A stretch of DNA of 47,639 nt, from contig NZ_QMDW01000018.1 of assembly GCF_003605635.1 (NCBI RefSeq), positions 1 to 47,639 on the forward strand. The letters run 5' to 3'. The DNA comes from Halonotius pteroides (lineage in GTDB: Archaea > Halobacteriota > Halobacteria > Halobacteriales > Haloferacaceae). Shown here one piece after another: positions 23,368 through 32,745 of the stretch. The position numbers and the translations under genes are program-made. The notes under the pieces were generated by a model. It was not told where the DNA came from, ran no database searches, and worked only from the letters and a program-made list of their open reading frames with translations. The stretch's first letter is position 1; each line of letters starts with the position of its first letter.

Positions 23368-24525
23368 ATGGCTGACCCCCTGCAGGTCGGGATGCTCGGC
23401 TATGGGTTCATGGGTCGTGCCCATGCCAACGCTATCGCCCGGCTCCCGATGTTCGTCCCAGAGGCCCCAGCGACAGAACGGCACACGCTGATCGGCCGCG
23501 ACGAGGCCGCGCTCAGCGAGGCCGCCGATCGACTCGGCTTCGAGCACACAGCGACCGACTGGCGAGCCGTCATCGACGACGTGGACGTGCTGTACAATCT
23601 CGGGCCGAATCACCGCCACGCCGAGCCATCGATTGCCGCGCTCAACGCTGACACCGCCGTACTCTGTGAGAAACCGCTGGCGACGACGCTGGCCGACGCC
23701 GAGGCGATGACCGAGGCCGCAGACAGGGCGACAGTTCCGGCAGGGTGTGGCTTCAACTATCGCTTTCTCCCCGCGATCCAGCACGCCAAGGAGCTGATCG
23801 ACCGCGGCGAACTCGGCGAGATTCAGCAGTTTCGGGGGCGCTATCTACAGGACTGGCTCGTCGATCCCGAAGCCCCCTGGACGTGGCGGCTGGACAGCGA
23901 CGCCGCAGGCTCCGGCGCACTCGGGGATCTGGGAGCGCACACGATCGATCTCGCACGGTTTCTCATCGGCGACCACACCGGCGGGATCGACCGCATCACC
24001 GGCCAGCGACAGACGTTCGTCGATGAACGCCCGGTCTACGCCGACGACGGCGAGACAGTCACCGAGTATCAGCCGGTCACTGTCGACGACGCCTACACCG
24101 CCGAAGCCGTCTTCGCCAACGGGGCGACTGCCACCTTCGAGGCCTCCCGTGTTGCCGCCGGCCACAAAAACGACCATACCATCACAATCCACGGCACCAA
24201 GGGAAGTCTGCGGTTTTCGCTTGAACGACTCAACGAACTGGCGGTGCTCACCGGCGATGCCCGCGGCTATGAGACGGTGCTTGTGACCGAGGAGACCGAC
24301 CCCTACTTGGACGCCTGGTGGCCGCCGGGCCACGTTCTCGGGTGGGAACACACCGCCGTCCACGAAAACGCGGCCTTCCTCTCGGCGGTTGCCGACGAGA
24401 CGGCGTTTCAGCCATCGTTTGCCGACGGCTATGCCGTCCAGCGCGTTCTCGATGCCATCGAGCGCGCCGACAACACGGGGGAATGGGTCGATCTTGCTGC
24501 CGAGTCGGTGTCCGGGGATACCTGA
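23368..24525 (+). CDS. Gfo/Idh/MocA family oxidoreductase
   Basis: 385 residues. Motifs are VGMLGYGFMGRAHANAIARL (NAD(P) loop), TAVLCEKPLATTLADAEAMT with the family Lys, GCGFNYRFLPAIQHAKELID, RGRYLQDWLVDPEAPWTWRL and GSGALGDLGAHTIDLARFLI with the catalytic Asp/His. It is related to but clearly different from the preceding gene, so this is an old duplication or two steps of one sugar pathway. ATG 23368 follows an in-frame GTG (23359) that would add three residues. The C-terminus runs to a promoter placed directly behind its stop. Confidence 0.88.
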   Translation: MADPLQVGMLGYGFMGRAHANAIARLPMFVPEAPATERHTLIGRDEAALSEAADRLGFEHTATDWRAVIDDVDVLYNLGPNHRHAEPSIAALNADTAVLCEKPLATTLADAEAMTEAADRATVPAGCGFNYRFLPAIQHAKELIDRGELGEIQQFRGRYLQDWLVDPEAPWTWRLDSDAAGSGALGDLGAHTIDLARFLIGDHTGGIDRITGQRQTFVDERPVYADDGETVTEYQPVTVDDAYTAEAVFANGATATFEASRVAAGHKNDHTITIHGTKGSLRFSLERLNELAVLTGDARGYETVLVTEETDPYLDAWWPPGHVLGWEHTAVHENAAFLSAVADETAFQPSFADGYAVQRVLDAIERADNTGEWVDLAAESVSGDT

Positions 24526-24539
24526 CCGAAACGATTTTT
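24526..24539 (+). promoter_or_regulatory. BRE plus TATA of the micro membrane protein gene
   Basis: CCGAAA then GATTTTT, centred 28 bases before the ATG at 24564 and starting at the stop codon of the upstream gene. Confidence 0.5.
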
Positions 24540-24563
24540 CGCGTCGCCGGTATCCCTCAGAGT

Positions 24564-24743
24564 ATGTCCAGCGTCACTGATCTCGAACTGGTGTCGACCG
24601 TGGTGATGGGGATTATCATGGCTGGGGTGTTGGTGGCGTCCGGCTATCTCACGGTCTCGAGTTCGATCACGTTCGTCTCGATGGTGCTGATCGGGTTTAT
24701 TGCCATGCGCGCGATCCGTGGCCGCAAATGGAGTTGGCGGTAG
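24564..24743 (+). CDS. Two-span micro membrane protein, unknown
   Basis: 59 residues. After a short start (MSSVTDLELVS) come two hydrophobic stretches, VVMGIIMAGVLVASGYLTVS and SSITFVSMVLIGFIAMRAIR, and a positively charged tail RGRKWSWR. It fits a small integral membrane protein with a cytoplasmic C-terminus. No family is recognised and neighbours give no function. The BRE/TATA at leaderless distance supports that it is real. Confidence 0.65.
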   Translation: MSSVTDLELVSTVVMGIIMAGVLVASGYLTVSSSITFVSMVLIGFIAMRAIRGRKWSWR

Positions 24744-24836
24744 GCGAAGTTGCTACTGAGTCCCGTACACGATGTGGTCTCACTGACTGACCGCGACCCA
24801 AGGCGACTCCGTCGCTGATATCACGTAAACTCACAG

Positions 24837-27206
24837 ATGGATAGTCACCAACGGATCGAAACGTTGTACGCGCTGTCGCTGGCGATCACCCCCGAGGAGA
24901 CACTCGAAGCGACGGCGGCGACCGCGCTGGACGCGTATCTGGATCGACTCGACTGTTCGGTCGGCGCGGTCTTCGAGCGACGCGACACGGGCGAGTACCG
25001 GCTCGTCGGCCCGGATGCGGCCGTCGGGGCAGACGACCCGCTGTATGAAGCTGCCGAAGATCAACTGATAAGGCGGGCAGTCACCGACGAGGAGCACCAC
25101 ACGTCGCTGCCGGTCACCGCGGCGGTCGGTGACGACAGCCACTACTGGCTGTTCAACTTGCCTGATTTTGGGATGCTCTTGCTCGGCCGGCGTGGCGAAC
25201 CGTTCGATGACGCGATGCTGACAGGGCTGAAACCGCTCAATGAGCAGTTGGCAACAGCCTGCAGAACCAAGCAGGTCAAAACGACACTAGGCGACGCACG
25301 CCGGCGGTTTGAGGCACTGTTCACGACGATCGATGAGCCGATGGTCACCGTCGGTGTCGGCGAAACAGGCTGTGAGATCGGTCGCACGAACGCGGCGTTC
25401 ACAGCGACGTTTGGACAGCCGACAGCCCCGGTCGACGGGATTGATCCCACCGATCTGACCCCCAACAGCGACCCAGACCAGTTGGTCGAGCTCGAATCAC
25501 GCCTCCGTGACGGTCACCCTGTAACCGAGGCGGTGCGCCGACAGACGACAGCCGGAACGGGCGAGTTTCTCCTGCGCGGCGTGCCGGTGAGAACCCCGAA
25601 CGGCCAGGAGATTTTTCTGCTGTATGTGGATATCACCGAAGAACGACGCCGCCAGCGGACGTTAGCATCGCTCTCCGAGGAGTCGGCGGCGATTCTGACA
25701 AGCGACGATCAGGCGACAGCTTGTGACCGAACGGTAGCAACGGTGGTGTCGGTGCTCGACGTGGCGGTCGCAGAGATTCACCGCTACGATCGGGGCACCG
25801 ACACACTACAGCCGGCGGCAACAACCGCCGAAACGCCGGTATTTGTCCAGAGCGACGCAGCCGACAGTTCGGTGCTGTGGGCAACGTACGACGGGACGCC
25901 ACGCCGGATCGACGCGCTGTCGGAAACCGACGCGACACTCCGCTGTGACGACGAGACGATCGAAAGCGTTCTATCGTTGCCGCTGGGCGATCACGGCGTT
26001 GTCATCGTCGGCGACGACCGACCAGATAGCTTCGACGAAACAGCCCGGCAACTGGGCCAACTGCTTGCGGCCTTCGGCCGTATCGCGCTGACCCGGACAG
26101 AGCGCGTGCAGAGTCTTGAGGCGATCCAATCGATCACCCAAGACGCTGTCACCGCCGACAGCGTCGATGAGATGGTTGAGACGGTTGTCGACCAGCTCCC
26201 AACAGCGACCAACTTTCCGACCGCTGGGATCTGGCGGGCCGACCCCGCCACAGATCAACTCAAACCGATCGGCGCGACCGGGCGTGCCGCGGAGCTCATC
26301 GGGACGCATCCGACGTTCGAACCCGGAAACAGTCTGGCCTGGGAAGCCTACGAGGCGGGTGAAACGCGGTTGGTATCGGATGTACAGGAACACCGGGAGG
26401 CCTACAACGAAGCGAGCGTGATCCGCTCTGAGGTGATCACACCGATCGGCGAGTTCGGCGTACTGATCCCGGCGGCGATGCGCCCACAGAATATCACCGT
26501 TGGTGATCAAAAGATCGCCGAGACGCTGGCCTCAAGCCTCACGACAGCGATCAAGCTGATCGAAAACCGGCGAGACCTCCAGCTGCTGGAGGCTGTCACC
26601 GACCGTGTCCTCCGACACAATCTGCGGACGGAGCTCAGCGTGATCAAATCCCGAATTCAGCAGCTTGCCGAAGACTGTGGTGAAACGGCGTTTACTGAGC
26701 AGATGTTGGCCCACGCCGAAGGGCTTGAGTCGACCGCCGAAACCGCCCGGACGATGCGGACGGTCGTTCAACGCCGTGATGACCGCCGGGAGCTGCCTGT
26801 CGAGACTGTTATCGAAGACGGGATCGCGGCGGCCCCTGAGCCACCAGCCGACGTGGATCTTGTCGTCGATATCGACACCACAGCAACCGTTGTTGGCCAC
26901 CCAAAGCTCCCGGCAGCGGTCGCTCACCTCATCGAAAACGCACTGGAACACGCGACGCAGGATGGCGGGGAGATCCGGGTGACAGCCACAGCCGACGATG
27001 AGGTACACATCACCGTCGCCGACGACGGCCCGGGGATTCCAACAAACGAGCTTGCGGTTCTCGACCAGGCTGACGAATCCACACTGAGCCACGCCAGCGG
27101 CGCTGGCCTCTGGCTGATAGACCGGATCGCCACCTACTCCGGCGGTATCTTTGTTGCTGATGTCGACGACGGGACGATCGCACAGATCACCCTCCAACGC
27201 CCATAG
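24837..27206 (+). CDS. Cytosolic GAF/PAS sensor histidine kinase
   Basis: 789 residues without membrane spans. In order: a GAF-like domain (about 5-145, ending YWLFNLPDFGMLLLGRRGEP), a PAS domain (about 155-275, RRRFEALFTTIDEPMVTVGV to LLYVDITEERRR), a second GAF (about 290-425), a third GAF (about 440-575), the phosphorylated His594 in DRVLRHNLRTELSVI, and an ATPase domain with N-box AHLIENALEHA, G1 DDGPGIP and G2 GAGLWLI. It senses a cytoplasmic signal and should phosphorylate a response regulator, but none is adjacent. This multi-GAF architecture is common in haloarchaea. Confidence 0.9.
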   Translation: MDSHQRIETLYALSLAITPEETLEATAATALDAYLDRLDCSVGAVFERRDTGEYRLVGPDAAVGADDPLYEAAEDQLIRRAVTDEEHHTSLPVTAAVGDDSHYWLFNLPDFGMLLLGRRGEPFDDAMLTGLKPLNEQLATACRTKQVKTTLGDARRRFEALFTTIDEPMVTVGVGETGCEIGRTNAAFTATFGQPTAPVDGIDPTDLTPNSDPDQLVELESRLRDGHPVTEAVRRQTTAGTGEFLLRGVPVRTPNGQEIFLLYVDITEERRRQRTLASLSEESAAILTSDDQATACDRTVATVVSVLDVAVAEIHRYDRGTDTLQPAATTAETPVFVQSDAADSSVLWATYDGTPRRIDALSETDATLRCDDETIESVLSLPLGDHGVVIVGDDRPDSFDETARQLGQLLAAFGRIALTRTERVQSLEAIQSITQDAVTADSVDEMVETVVDQLPTATNFPTAGIWRADPATDQLKPIGATGRAAELIGTHPTFEPGNSLAWEAYEAGETRLVSDVQEHREAYNEASVIRSEVITPIGEFGVLIPAAMRPQNITVGDQKIAETLASSLTTAIKLIENRRDLQLLEAVTDRVLRHNLRTELSVIKSRIQQLAEDCGETAFTEQMLAHAEGLESTAETARTMRTVVQRRDDRRELPVETVIEDGIAAAPEPPADVDLVVDIDTTATVVGHPKLPAAVAHLIENALEHATQDGGEIRVTATADDEVHITVADDGPGIPTNELAVLDQADESTLSHASGAGLWLIDRIATYSGGIFVADVDDGTIAQITLQRP

Positions 27207-27280
27207 CGACGACACCCTCACAGCGCCTGCCAACCATAGATTCATTGATCACGTCTCACAAACCCTAGCTAACAGATACC

Positions 27281-30200
27281 ATGAGCAAAACAACCCCACC
27301 CGACGATCCACGCCCGGATCCGGCGGATGATCCGCGAAGCAACTACGACTATCGGAGCGACGAGGTCGACGACCCCGGCCTCGTCGCCGATCTCGAAGCG
27401 CTTGTCGACGGCGACGTGCGCTTTGATAGCTATACTCGCAACCTGTTTGCGACCGACGCCAGCGCGTATCACCAGCTCCCGATCGGCGTTGTCGTCCCCG
27501 AGTCGACCGCGGACGTGCAGGCGGTGATGCGCTACTGCGCCGACAACGAGATTCCGGTACTCCCCCGCGGCGGTGGCACCAGCCTTGCGGGCCAGACGGT
27601 CAACGAGGCGGTCGTCCTCGATTTCAAAAAGCGGTTCACCGACATCATCGAGGTCGACCCTGACGCCCAGACGGTGACCGCCGAACCCGGGATCACACTC
27701 GCCCGACTCAACGACCAGCTTGCGGAGCACGGCCTCAAATACGCCCCCGATCCGGCGTGGGGCGACAAAAGCGTCCTCGGCGGCTGTATCGGCAACAACT
27801 CGACGGGCGCACACTCCCTGAAATACGAGAAGGCCGACGGCTATCTCGAATCGGTAGAGGTTGTCCTCGCCGACGGGACGGTAACAACGTTCGGGTGGAT
27901 GTCGGTCGACGAACTCCACGACCGCGCCGAGGCCGCCGCGGGTACCAACGACCCACGCATCGAAGAGCAGGTCTACGCTGTCGTCAGCGATATCCTCCGC
28001 AATCACCGCGATGCGATCAGATCTCGGTTCCCGGATCTCATGCGCAACGTCTCGGGGTACAACCTCGATAAACTGATCGAAGACGCCGAAGAACACGGCG
28101 CGGTCAACGTTGGTCGCCTGCTGGCCGGCAGTGAGGGCACCCTCGGCATCGTCACCGAGGCGACCGTCTCGCTGGAACCGATCCCCAACGAGACGGCGGT
28201 CGTCATGTTGACCTACGACGACGTGATCGACGCGATGGAGGACGTGGCCCCGATCCTCGAACACGATCCCGCGGCCGTTGAGGTGATGGACGACGTGTTT
28301 CTCGATCTCGCGGCCGACCGTCCGGAGTTCGCCGATGTCGTCGATTTTCTGCCTGAGGGCACCGATTCAACGCTGCTCGTTGAGTTCTATGCCGACTCGA
28401 TGGCGGATGGCAAACAGAAGATCGCCGACCTCCTGGCTGACCGGCTGCCGAGCAGTGATGCGGCGGTTGCGCCGAGCGACAACGCGGGATCGACGACGAC
28501 AGACGAACCCTACGCCGTCGACGCCCTAGAGGCCTATGACGACGACCGACAGGCCAAGTTCTGGAAGATGCGGAAGGCCGGCCTGCCGATCCTCCTCTCG
28601 CGGACGAGCGACGCAAAACACTGGCCGTTCATCGAAGACACCGCTGTCCCAGCCGAGAATCTCCCCGAATACGTCAGCGACATCCAGACGCTCTTTGAGG
28701 AGTACGACACCTTTGCCTCCTACTACGCCCACGCCGGGCCAGGCGTGCTACATATCCGCCCGCTGCTCGATCTCAAAGCCGACGATGGCATCGAGACGAT
28801 GCATGAGATCTGCGACGACGTGACCGATCTCGTCGTCGAGTACGGCGGGTCGGTCTCCGGTGAACACGGCGACGGGCGCGCGCGGACGACGTGGAACGAG
28901 AAGCTCTACGGCGACGAGATCTGGTCGCTGTTCCAGCGACTCAAGGCCGCCTTCGATCCCGATGACCTGCTCAACCCCGGCAACGTCAGCGGTGACGCCG
29001 ACCCGACCGAGAATCTGCGATACGACGCCGACTACGCGTTCGACGCCGATTTTGAGCCAACGCTCAACTGGGACAACGATAACGGCTTTCAGGGGATGGC
29101 CGAACTCTGTCACGGCTGTGCCGGCTGTGAGGGTCACCAGGATACCACAGGCGGCGTCATGTGTCCAACCTACCGAGCGACAGAAAACGAGGAGATCACC
29201 TCAACGCGGGGGCGAGCAAATATGCTCCGCCGGGCGATGAGCGGCGAACTCCCTGACGACGTGTTCAGCGAGGAGTTCAGCGACGAGGTGTTGGATCTCT
29301 GTATCGGTTGTAAGGGCTGTAAGCGCGATTGCCCCAGCGGTGTCGACATGGCGAAGCTCAAAACGGAGATCACCCACGAACGCCACCAACGCGAGGGGAT
29401 CGGACTCCGCGACAAGCTCTTCGCCAACGTCGAAACGCTGTACAGCCTCGGGAGCACGTTGGCCCCGCTGTCAAACATAGCGACGGCGCTTCCTGGCAGC
29501 GGTCTCCTCGCCGAGAAAACCCTCGGCATCGCCCGGGAACGGGAGTTGCCGAGGTTTACGCGCAACACGCTTCAGAGGTGGAACCGCGACCGGACGCCAG
29601 CCGTCAGCAAGGCCGACGCCGACCGCAAGGCCCTGTTGATCCCTGACCCATACACCAACTACACCCAGCCCGATGTCGGCAAAGCCGCGGTTCGGGTGCT
29701 CGAAGCCGCCGGTGTCCACGTCGCCATCGCCGAGGAGGTGACCGACAGCGGCCGACCGGCCCACTCGAAGGGCCTGCTCAACCAGTCGACGGCAACCGCC
29801 GAGGCCAACGTCGAGGTGCTGGCCGACCGTGTCGCCGACGGCTGGGAACTCATCAGCGTCGAACCCAGCGACGCGGTGATGTATCAGGAGGATTATCTCG
29901 ATCTGTTGTCCGGTGATGCGGTCGAAGCCGTCGCCGACAACACCTACAGCGTCTTAGAGTATATCGACACCTTCCGGTTGGATGACGCCATCGACACGGC
30001 AGGCGACGAGACGCTGTCGTATCACGGCCACTGCCACCAGACTGCCGCCAGCCGGGAGCACCACGCGGTCGGCGTGCTTCGACGGGCCGGCTACGAGGTC
30101 GACGTGCTGGATACCACCTGCTGTGGGATGGCCGGCTCCTTCGGCTACGAGGCCGAACACTACTCGATGAGCCAGGCGATCGGCCGGCTGCTGTTTGACG

Positions 30201-30331
30201 CCGTCGACGACTCGCCGGCCGACACAGTCGTCGCACCGGGTACCTCCTGTCGCTCGCAACTCGGTGACGCCGACCAGTACGACGGGAAGCCGCCGCATCC
30301 GATCGAGAAGGTCGCCGACGCAGTTCGGTAG
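27281..30331 (+). CDS. FAD-linked D-lactate/2-hydroxyacid dehydrogenase with Fe-S domain
   Basis: 1016 residues. The FAD-binding domain (about 60-240) has VLPRGGGTSLAGQTV and CIGNNSTGAHSLKYEKADGY. The FAD-oxidase C-terminal domain runs to about 560 (VSGEHGDGRARTTW). Then comes a ferredoxin-like pair of 4Fe-4S motifs (CHGCAGCEGHQ ... CPTYRAT and CIGCKGCKRDCPSGVDM). The end has the Cys-rich domain with a CCG motif (HCHQTA ... DTTCCGMAGSFGYE). It oxidises D-lactate or glycolate and passes electrons to the respiratory chain. It fuses what bacteria encode as GlcD plus GlcF-like subunits. Confidence 0.92.
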   Translation: MSKTTPPDDPRPDPADDPRSNYDYRSDEVDDPGLVADLEALVDGDVRFDSYTRNLFATDASAYHQLPIGVVVPESTADVQAVMRYCADNEIPVLPRGGGTSLAGQTVNEAVVLDFKKRFTDIIEVDPDAQTVTAEPGITLARLNDQLAEHGLKYAPDPAWGDKSVLGGCIGNNSTGAHSLKYEKADGYLESVEVVLADGTVTTFGWMSVDELHDRAEAAAGTNDPRIEEQVYAVVSDILRNHRDAIRSRFPDLMRNVSGYNLDKLIEDAEEHGAVNVGRLLAGSEGTLGIVTEATVSLEPIPNETAVVMLTYDDVIDAMEDVAPILEHDPAAVEVMDDVFLDLAADRPEFADVVDFLPEGTDSTLLVEFYADSMADGKQKIADLLADRLPSSDAAVAPSDNAGSTTTDEPYAVDALEAYDDDRQAKFWKMRKAGLPILLSRTSDAKHWPFIEDTAVPAENLPEYVSDIQTLFEEYDTFASYYAHAGPGVLHIRPLLDLKADDGIETMHEICDDVTDLVVEYGGSVSGEHGDGRARTTWNEKLYGDEIWSLFQRLKAAFDPDDLLNPGNVSGDADPTENLRYDADYAFDADFEPTLNWDNDNGFQGMAELCHGCAGCEGHQDTTGGVMCPTYRATENEEITSTRGRANMLRRAMSGELPDDVFSEEFSDEVLDLCIGCKGCKRDCPSGVDMAKLKTEITHERHQREGIGLRDKLFANVETLYSLGSTLAPLSNIATALPGSGLLAEKTLGIARERELPRFTRNTLQRWNRDRTPAVSKADADRKALLIPDPYTNYTQPDVGKAAVRVLEAAGVHVAIAEEVTDSGRPAHSKGLLNQSTATAEANVEVLADRVADGWELISVEPSDAVMYQEDYLDLLSGDAVEAVADNTYSVLEYIDTFRLDDAIDTAGDETLSYHGHCHQTAASREHHAVGVLRRAGYEVDVLDTTCCGMAGSFGYEAEHYSMSQAIGRLLFDAVDDSPADTVVAPGTSCRSQLGDADQYDGKPPHPIEKVADAVR

Positions 30332-30426
30332 CTGCTGTTGGGCGTGTCGTGGGTTAGGCCGACCGGGGGCTGCTCGGTGTTCTGAGTAGGGACGTTCGCT
30401 GAGCCAGACGCGCGTGTCGGTAGTGG

Positions 30427-31536
30427 TTACGCTGTCTCCAACGCCGTGATCACTGCATCGATTTCGGCGGCCGTCGAGACCGCATGTACCGACACACGAA
30501 TCGCATCGGGGTGGGGCAGCGACCGGATAACGATCCCCTCCTCGGCGAGTCGCTCGACGGTCGCCTCGGGGTTGTCGACGGTGATCGACACCAGCCCCGA
30601 TTCGTACGCCTGTGGACTCAGCAGGGCCTCGTCGTCAACCCCGGCTTTCAGTCGATCGGTCAGCGTCTCAATCCGGTCGGCGATCGTCGTGACCCCGACC
30701 GACTCGATGGCATCGATCGCCTCGATCAAGCCGGCGTGGGGGCCCGGCGAGGTGGTGCCGATCTCGAAGCGTTTCGCGCCGGGTTCGTAGGTCAACTCGG
30801 CGGCTGTCGGGTCGGTGACGCTCCGATAGCCGACCGCGCTTGGTTCCATCGTGTCGGCGACTGCACGGTCAACGTAGAGAAAGCCCGCACCCCACGGCCC
30901 GAGCAGCCATTTATGCCCGGCTGCGGCCACGGCATCGGCCCCCCACTCCTGAACGTCCATCGGGAGTTGACCGGGCACCTGCACCGCATCAACGAGGGTA
31001 AACGCGCCGGCCTCGGCGGCGATATCGACCAGCTCGGAAACGGGTAGTTGTGTGCCATGTGTCCACGTTACCGCGCTGAAACAGACAAGCCGTGCGTCGG
31101 CGACGGCCTCGGTGTAGGCGTCGATGTCGAGGCGGCCGTCGGTGGTTTCGACGACGCGTACCTCAACGCCTTGCGCTTCAAGCTGTTGCCACGGCAGTGT
31201 GCCGGCCGGATGTTCAAGATCGGTACGGACGACCACATCACCGGGTTCGAAGTCGACGGCTGTGGCGATCCGATTGATCCCGTCGGTTGTGCTCTCTGTG
31301 AGAGCAACTTCCTCTGGCTCGGCTCCGATGAACGCGGCGACGCGTTCGCGAGCACGGTCGTAGCTCGCAAAAGCGGTCGTGTAGGGGTCGTCAGCCCCGG
31401 AGTTGAACTCGTGGTCGGCAACGGTGTCGCTGACCGCATCAACAACATATGCCGGGCTTGGCCCATGAGCCCCAAAGTTGAGATACGCCGACTCCTGGAA
31501 GGCTGGCACGTCCGCACGGAGTTCTCGCGGTGTCAT
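30427..31536 (-). CDS. Class V aminotransferase fold PLP enzyme
   Basis: 369 residues. PLP-binding Lys209 lies in AAAGHKWLLGPWGAGFLYV, with Asp183 (LVDAVQVPGQL) placed to hold the ring nitrogen and ALTESTTDGINRIA near residue 80. It resembles cysteine desulfurase, isopenicillin-N epimerase and kynureninase-like members. The desulfurase active-site Cys loop is not seen, so the reaction is uncertain. A GGTTTTCC element about 28 bases upstream is its probable promoter; that element also sits in a GACGG-AAAA-CCGTC hairpin. It converges with the D-lactate dehydrogenase gene. Confidence 0.85.
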   Translation of the reverse strand: MTPRELRADVPAFQESAYLNFGAHGPSPAYVVDAVSDTVADHEFNSGADDPYTTAFASYDRARERVAAFIGAEPEEVALTESTTDGINRIATAVDFEPGDVVVRTDLEHPAGTLPWQQLEAQGVEVRVVETTDGRLDIDAYTEAVADARLVCFSAVTWTHGTQLPVSELVDIAAEAGAFTLVDAVQVPGQLPMDVQEWGADAVAAAGHKWLLGPWGAGFLYVDRAVADTMEPSAVGYRSVTDPTAAELTYEPGAKRFEIGTTSPGPHAGLIEAIDAIESVGVTTIADRIETLTDRLKAGVDDEALLSPQAYESGLVSITVDNPEATVERLAEEGIVIRSLPHPDAIRVSVHAVSTAAEIDAVITALETA

Positions 31537-31600
31537 TGCTCACTACTCCGGAGAGGGGACGGAAAACCGTCGCGGCCGAGACAGCTCACCCCCACGGCGG

Positions 31601-31945
31601 TTAGGCCGTGTAGCCGGTGATAGTGGTTTCGAGCGTGTCGCCGGTCTGGGCACCGACCATGCGCTCGGCCTGTTCGCCGCCAGCATAGACCAACAGCGTT
31701 GGAATGCCCTGTACGTCGTGTTGGCTCGCTACTCCTTGGAACTGGTCGACATCAACTTTGAGTACCGCCGCCGCGGTGTCCTCGGCGAGGGCCTCGATTG
31801 TTGGCTCCATCATCTGACACGGGCCACACCAGTCAGCATAGAAATCGACGAGAACGGCATCATACCGCGAGACGATATCGGCGTACTCGTCGGCGTCGGT
31901 CAGGTGGATCGGTTCGGCTGGCGCGACGTCAGTTTGTGAACTCAT
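31601..31945 (-). CDS. Thioredoxin
   Basis: 114 residues. The redox-active motif is WCGPC (Cys40, Cys43) within LVDFYADWCGPCQMM, followed by VLKVDVDQFQGVASQHDVQG, the cis-proline IPTL and LLVYAGGEQAERMVG. It reduces disulfides and likely supports enzymes such as MsrA/MsrB. The start at 31945 is chosen because a GTTTTA box (31971-31976) is 28 bases upstream; the in-frame GTG at 31948 would add one residue. Confidence 0.95.
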   Translation of the reverse strand: MSSQTDVAPAEPIHLTDADEYADIVSRYDAVLVDFYADWCGPCQMMEPTIEALAEDTAAAVLKVDVDQFQGVASQHDVQGIPTLLVYAGGEQAERMVGAQTGDTLETTITGYTA

Positions 31946-31970
31946 CACGATTACATAAAGCCTATCGACG

Positions 31971-31976
31971 TAAAAC
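31971..31976 (-). promoter_or_regulatory. TATA-like element of the thioredoxin gene
   Basis: Minus-strand GTTTTA is centred 28 bases before the ATG at 31945. Confidence 0.5.
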
Positions 31977-32027
31977 TGTTTTGGGCTATTTTCACAATAC
32001 TACAACACAGGCGGCTGGCGGTGACGA

Positions 32028-32040
32028 GTTTTTCAAAAAC
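32028..32040 (-). terminator. Possible terminator after the two-gene unknown operon
   Basis: The palindrome GTTTTT-C-AAAAAC provides a T5 run on either strand and lies about 24 bases beyond the stop of the downstream gene. Archaeal termination uses such T-runs. Confidence 0.4.
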
Positions 32041-32063
32041 GGGATACCGCGGGACGGCGTCGG

Positions 32064-32480
32064 TTACGCGCCGAGCCAGCCGCGAAGGCGGGAACCCACT
32101 TCGGCGGCAACCGCACCGAACACGCCTCGCGGAGAAAGCTGTATCATCGACAGCGACGACACACGAGCCAGCAGGCTGTCGGTGCCGTCCGGAACGTAGT
32201 GAGCGACCGCACGCCCACGAACCCGGATGACGGCCGGCGAGTTGAACACCAGCGGCGTCTCATCAGGGAGCGCGTCCGTTTCGGGCAGCCAGTAGCCGGC
32301 TGTTGCGGTGACGCTCTGCTGGAGGTCATACAGTGCGAACAGCCCGCCGAGACTGTCGATATCGACGACGAGCGTGCCGTCGGCGGTTGTGATCGACACG
32401 TCTGTGCGGTCGGATTGGAGGGTCAGATCCGCCCCCACGACGAGTTGCTGCGGGGCCGATCCGGACTCGGCGTCGGTCAC
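32064..32480 (-). CDS. Conserved-looking haloarchaeal protein, unknown
   Basis: 138 residues, acidic, with a predicted all-beta look: repeated strands such as QLVVGADLTLQSDRTDVSIT, GTLVVDIDSLGGLFALYDLQ and PLVFNSPAVIRVRGRAVAHY, then an amphipathic end GVFGAVAAEVGSRLRGWLGA. No catalytic motif is visible. It starts five bases after the stop of the 71-residue gene, so the two are surely co-transcribed and may act together. I do not recognise the family. The amphipathic end could touch the membrane. Confidence 0.65.
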   Translation of the reverse strand: MTDAESGSAPQQLVVGADLTLQSDRTDVSITTADGTLVVDIDSLGGLFALYDLQQSVTATAGYWLPETDALPDETPLVFNSPAVIRVRGRAVAHYVPDGTDSLLARVSSLSMIQLSPRGVFGAVAAEVGSRLRGWLGA

Positions 32481-32485
32481 ACTCG

Positions 32486-32701
32486 TTACTCGTCGTTCTC
32501 GCTCGTTCGGATGGTTAACGTTCCGTCGAGCCGCCAGCGGGCGTGGCTGGCGTCCTCACCGACCTTGTCAGGCACATCGATGTACATCTCCTCGAACTCA
32601 TACGCGATCTCGGCACCACGGCCTGTCAGTCGCTCGTAGAGTCCGATCGCCAGTTCTGGCCACGTTTGCGTCTCTTCGATCTGCGCATCAGTTGATGCCA
32701 T
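32486..32701 (-). CDS. Small acidic protein, unknown
   Basis: 71 residues: a helical start (WPELAIGLYERLTGRGAEIA) and a beta-rich end (EFEEMYIDVPDKVG, HARWRLDGTLTIRT). It looks like a folded small domain, with no Cys and no transmembrane span. It is the first gene of a two-gene operon with the 138-residue protein. A CATAATAG element (32726-32733) lies 28 bases before its ATG, giving a leaderless transcript. The function is not recognised. Confidence 0.65.
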   Translation of the reverse strand: MASTDAQIEETQTWPELAIGLYERLTGRGAEIAYEFEEMYIDVPDKVGEDASHARWRLDGTLTIRTSENDE

Positions 32702-32725
32702 TGTACCTCAATGCATGACTGGCAA

Positions 32726-32733
32726 CATAATAG
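32726..32733 (-). promoter_or_regulatory. TATA box of the two-gene unknown operon
   Basis: Minus-strand CTATTATG is centred 28 bases before the ATG at 32701. Confidence 0.5.
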
Positions 32734-32745
32734 TGCTTCCGGCGA

